NCBI RefSeq assembly: GCF_002531575.1
Contig: NZ_NWTI01000004.1
Coordinates: 248,001-312,000, forward strand
Length of the DNA stretch: 64,000 nt
Direction of reading: 5' to 3'
Origin: Bradyrhizobium sp. Y36
GTDB taxonomy: Bacteria; Pseudomonadota; Alphaproteobacteria; Rhizobiales; Xanthobacteraceae
In this document: positions 63,806 to 64,000 of the stretch, one piece after another
Numbering within the stretch: position 1 is the stretch's first letter
Layout of the letters: each line of letters begins with the position of its first letter
The notes under the pieces: model-generated
Databases searched by the model: none
Seen by the model: the letters and a program-made list of their open reading frames with translations, nothing else
What the model was told of the DNA's origin: nothing
Translations under genes and position numbers: made by a program

Positions 63806-64000
63806 ATGAAGAAGCTTGGTTATGTGGTTGCGGCCCTGGGCGCGCTCGCGATCGCGGCGCCGACGCTGGCAAGTGCGGAGACTGTGGTGATCAAGCGCGG
63901 CGGCTATCACCATCATCATCACGGCCCGTACGGCGCCCGCGCCGAATTCCGCGGGCATCGCGACTACGGCTGGCATCGCGGCCACCATCGCGACAAGGTC
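63806..64000 (+). CDS. His-rich exported protein (3' partial)
   Basis: The first 65 codons are visible. A signal peptide (MKKLGYVVAALGALAIAAPTLASA) is followed by a His/Gly-rich region with HHHHH at residues 36-40 and several RGH repeats. The protein is probably a small periplasmic metal-binding or stress protein. The ATG has GGAGGAGG upstream, a very strong site. The window ends inside the gene. Confidence 0.78.
   Translation, partial: MKKLGYVVAALGALAIAAPTLASAETVVIKRGGYHHHHHGPYGARAEFRGHRDYGWHRGHHRDKV

Overview
The window reads as chromosome of a GC-rich alphaproteobacterium of the order Rhizobiales, most likely Bradyrhizobium or a close relative. The grounds are strong third-position G/C bias, several extragenic palindromic repeats of types I recognise from Bradyrhizobium genomes, FixK/FNR-type boxes in front of dispersed genes, and a familiar gene order (deacetylase-like, xseB, dxs, tlyA; fabI, phosphatase, aroC). 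I see no insertion sequence, prophage, integrase, CRISPR array or rRNA operon. There is one tRNA (Gln, TTG).

Layout. 1-3.6 kb: enolase-superfamily enzyme (5' end cut off), M20 amidohydrolase, class III CoA-transferase. 3.7-8.1 kb: ferric-reductase-like flavocytochrome, then an EF-hand secreted protein followed by a P1B-5-type metal ATPase with a hemerythrin tail. 8.2-11.2 kb: aromatic-type monooxygenase operon (VOC protein, FAD hydroxylase, DUF2783) divergent from a MarR regulator. 11.3-14 kb: permease, CxxC thioredoxin-fold protein and an orphan ATP-grasp protein. 14.3-20.8 kb: tRNA-Gln, acyl-CoA dehydrogenase, MFS transporter, crotonase, secreted 5'-nucleotidase. 20.9-27.3 kb: deacetylase-like protein, xseB, dxs, nucleoside deoxyribosyltransferase, TlyA and a TrmA/RumA-type RNA methyltransferase. 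27.4-31.6 kb: Acg-type nitroreductase and exported or hypothetical proteins. 31.8-34.7 kb: fluoride riboswitch, MFS exporter, two CrcB channels and DUF190, then clpS. 34.75-39.2 kb: LysR regulator divergent from a LeuCD-like hydratase and a 2-hydroxycarboxylate transporter. 39.3-51.7 kb: adenylate cyclase, aroC, phosphatase, fabI, ECF sigma and anti-sigma, J-protein, pdxH, SDR, corA, L,D-transpeptidase, extensin-like protein. 51.8-60.6 kb: acyl-CoA ligase, DUF1499, MBL hydrolase, glutaryl-CoA dehydrogenase, RibB with a degenerate GCHII domain, KefB-like antiporter, DUF3124. 60.7-64 kb: aminotransferase, HpaD-type extradiol dioxygenase with an XRE regulator, a secreted protein, and a His-rich protein cut off by the window end.

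The most interesting signal lies between genes. Six copies of TTGA-N6-TCAA, the FixK2/FNR half-site arrangement, lie in or at the edge of intergenic DNA. Five are centred 59-70 nt upstream of a start codon: ferric reductase, EF-hand/P1B-5 ATPase, VOC/monooxygenase operon, Acg nitroreductase and XRE/HpaD. This suggests an unlinked low-oxygen regulon joining metal transport, flavin redox enzymes and oxygen-dependent aromatic catabolism. Other notable items are the fluoride riboswitch with its own terminator, a sigma-54-type promoter and an opposed terminator in the gene-free gap before dxs, and the ATP-grasp/thioredoxin/permease cluster. All assignments are by reading motifs and translated sequence; no search was run.
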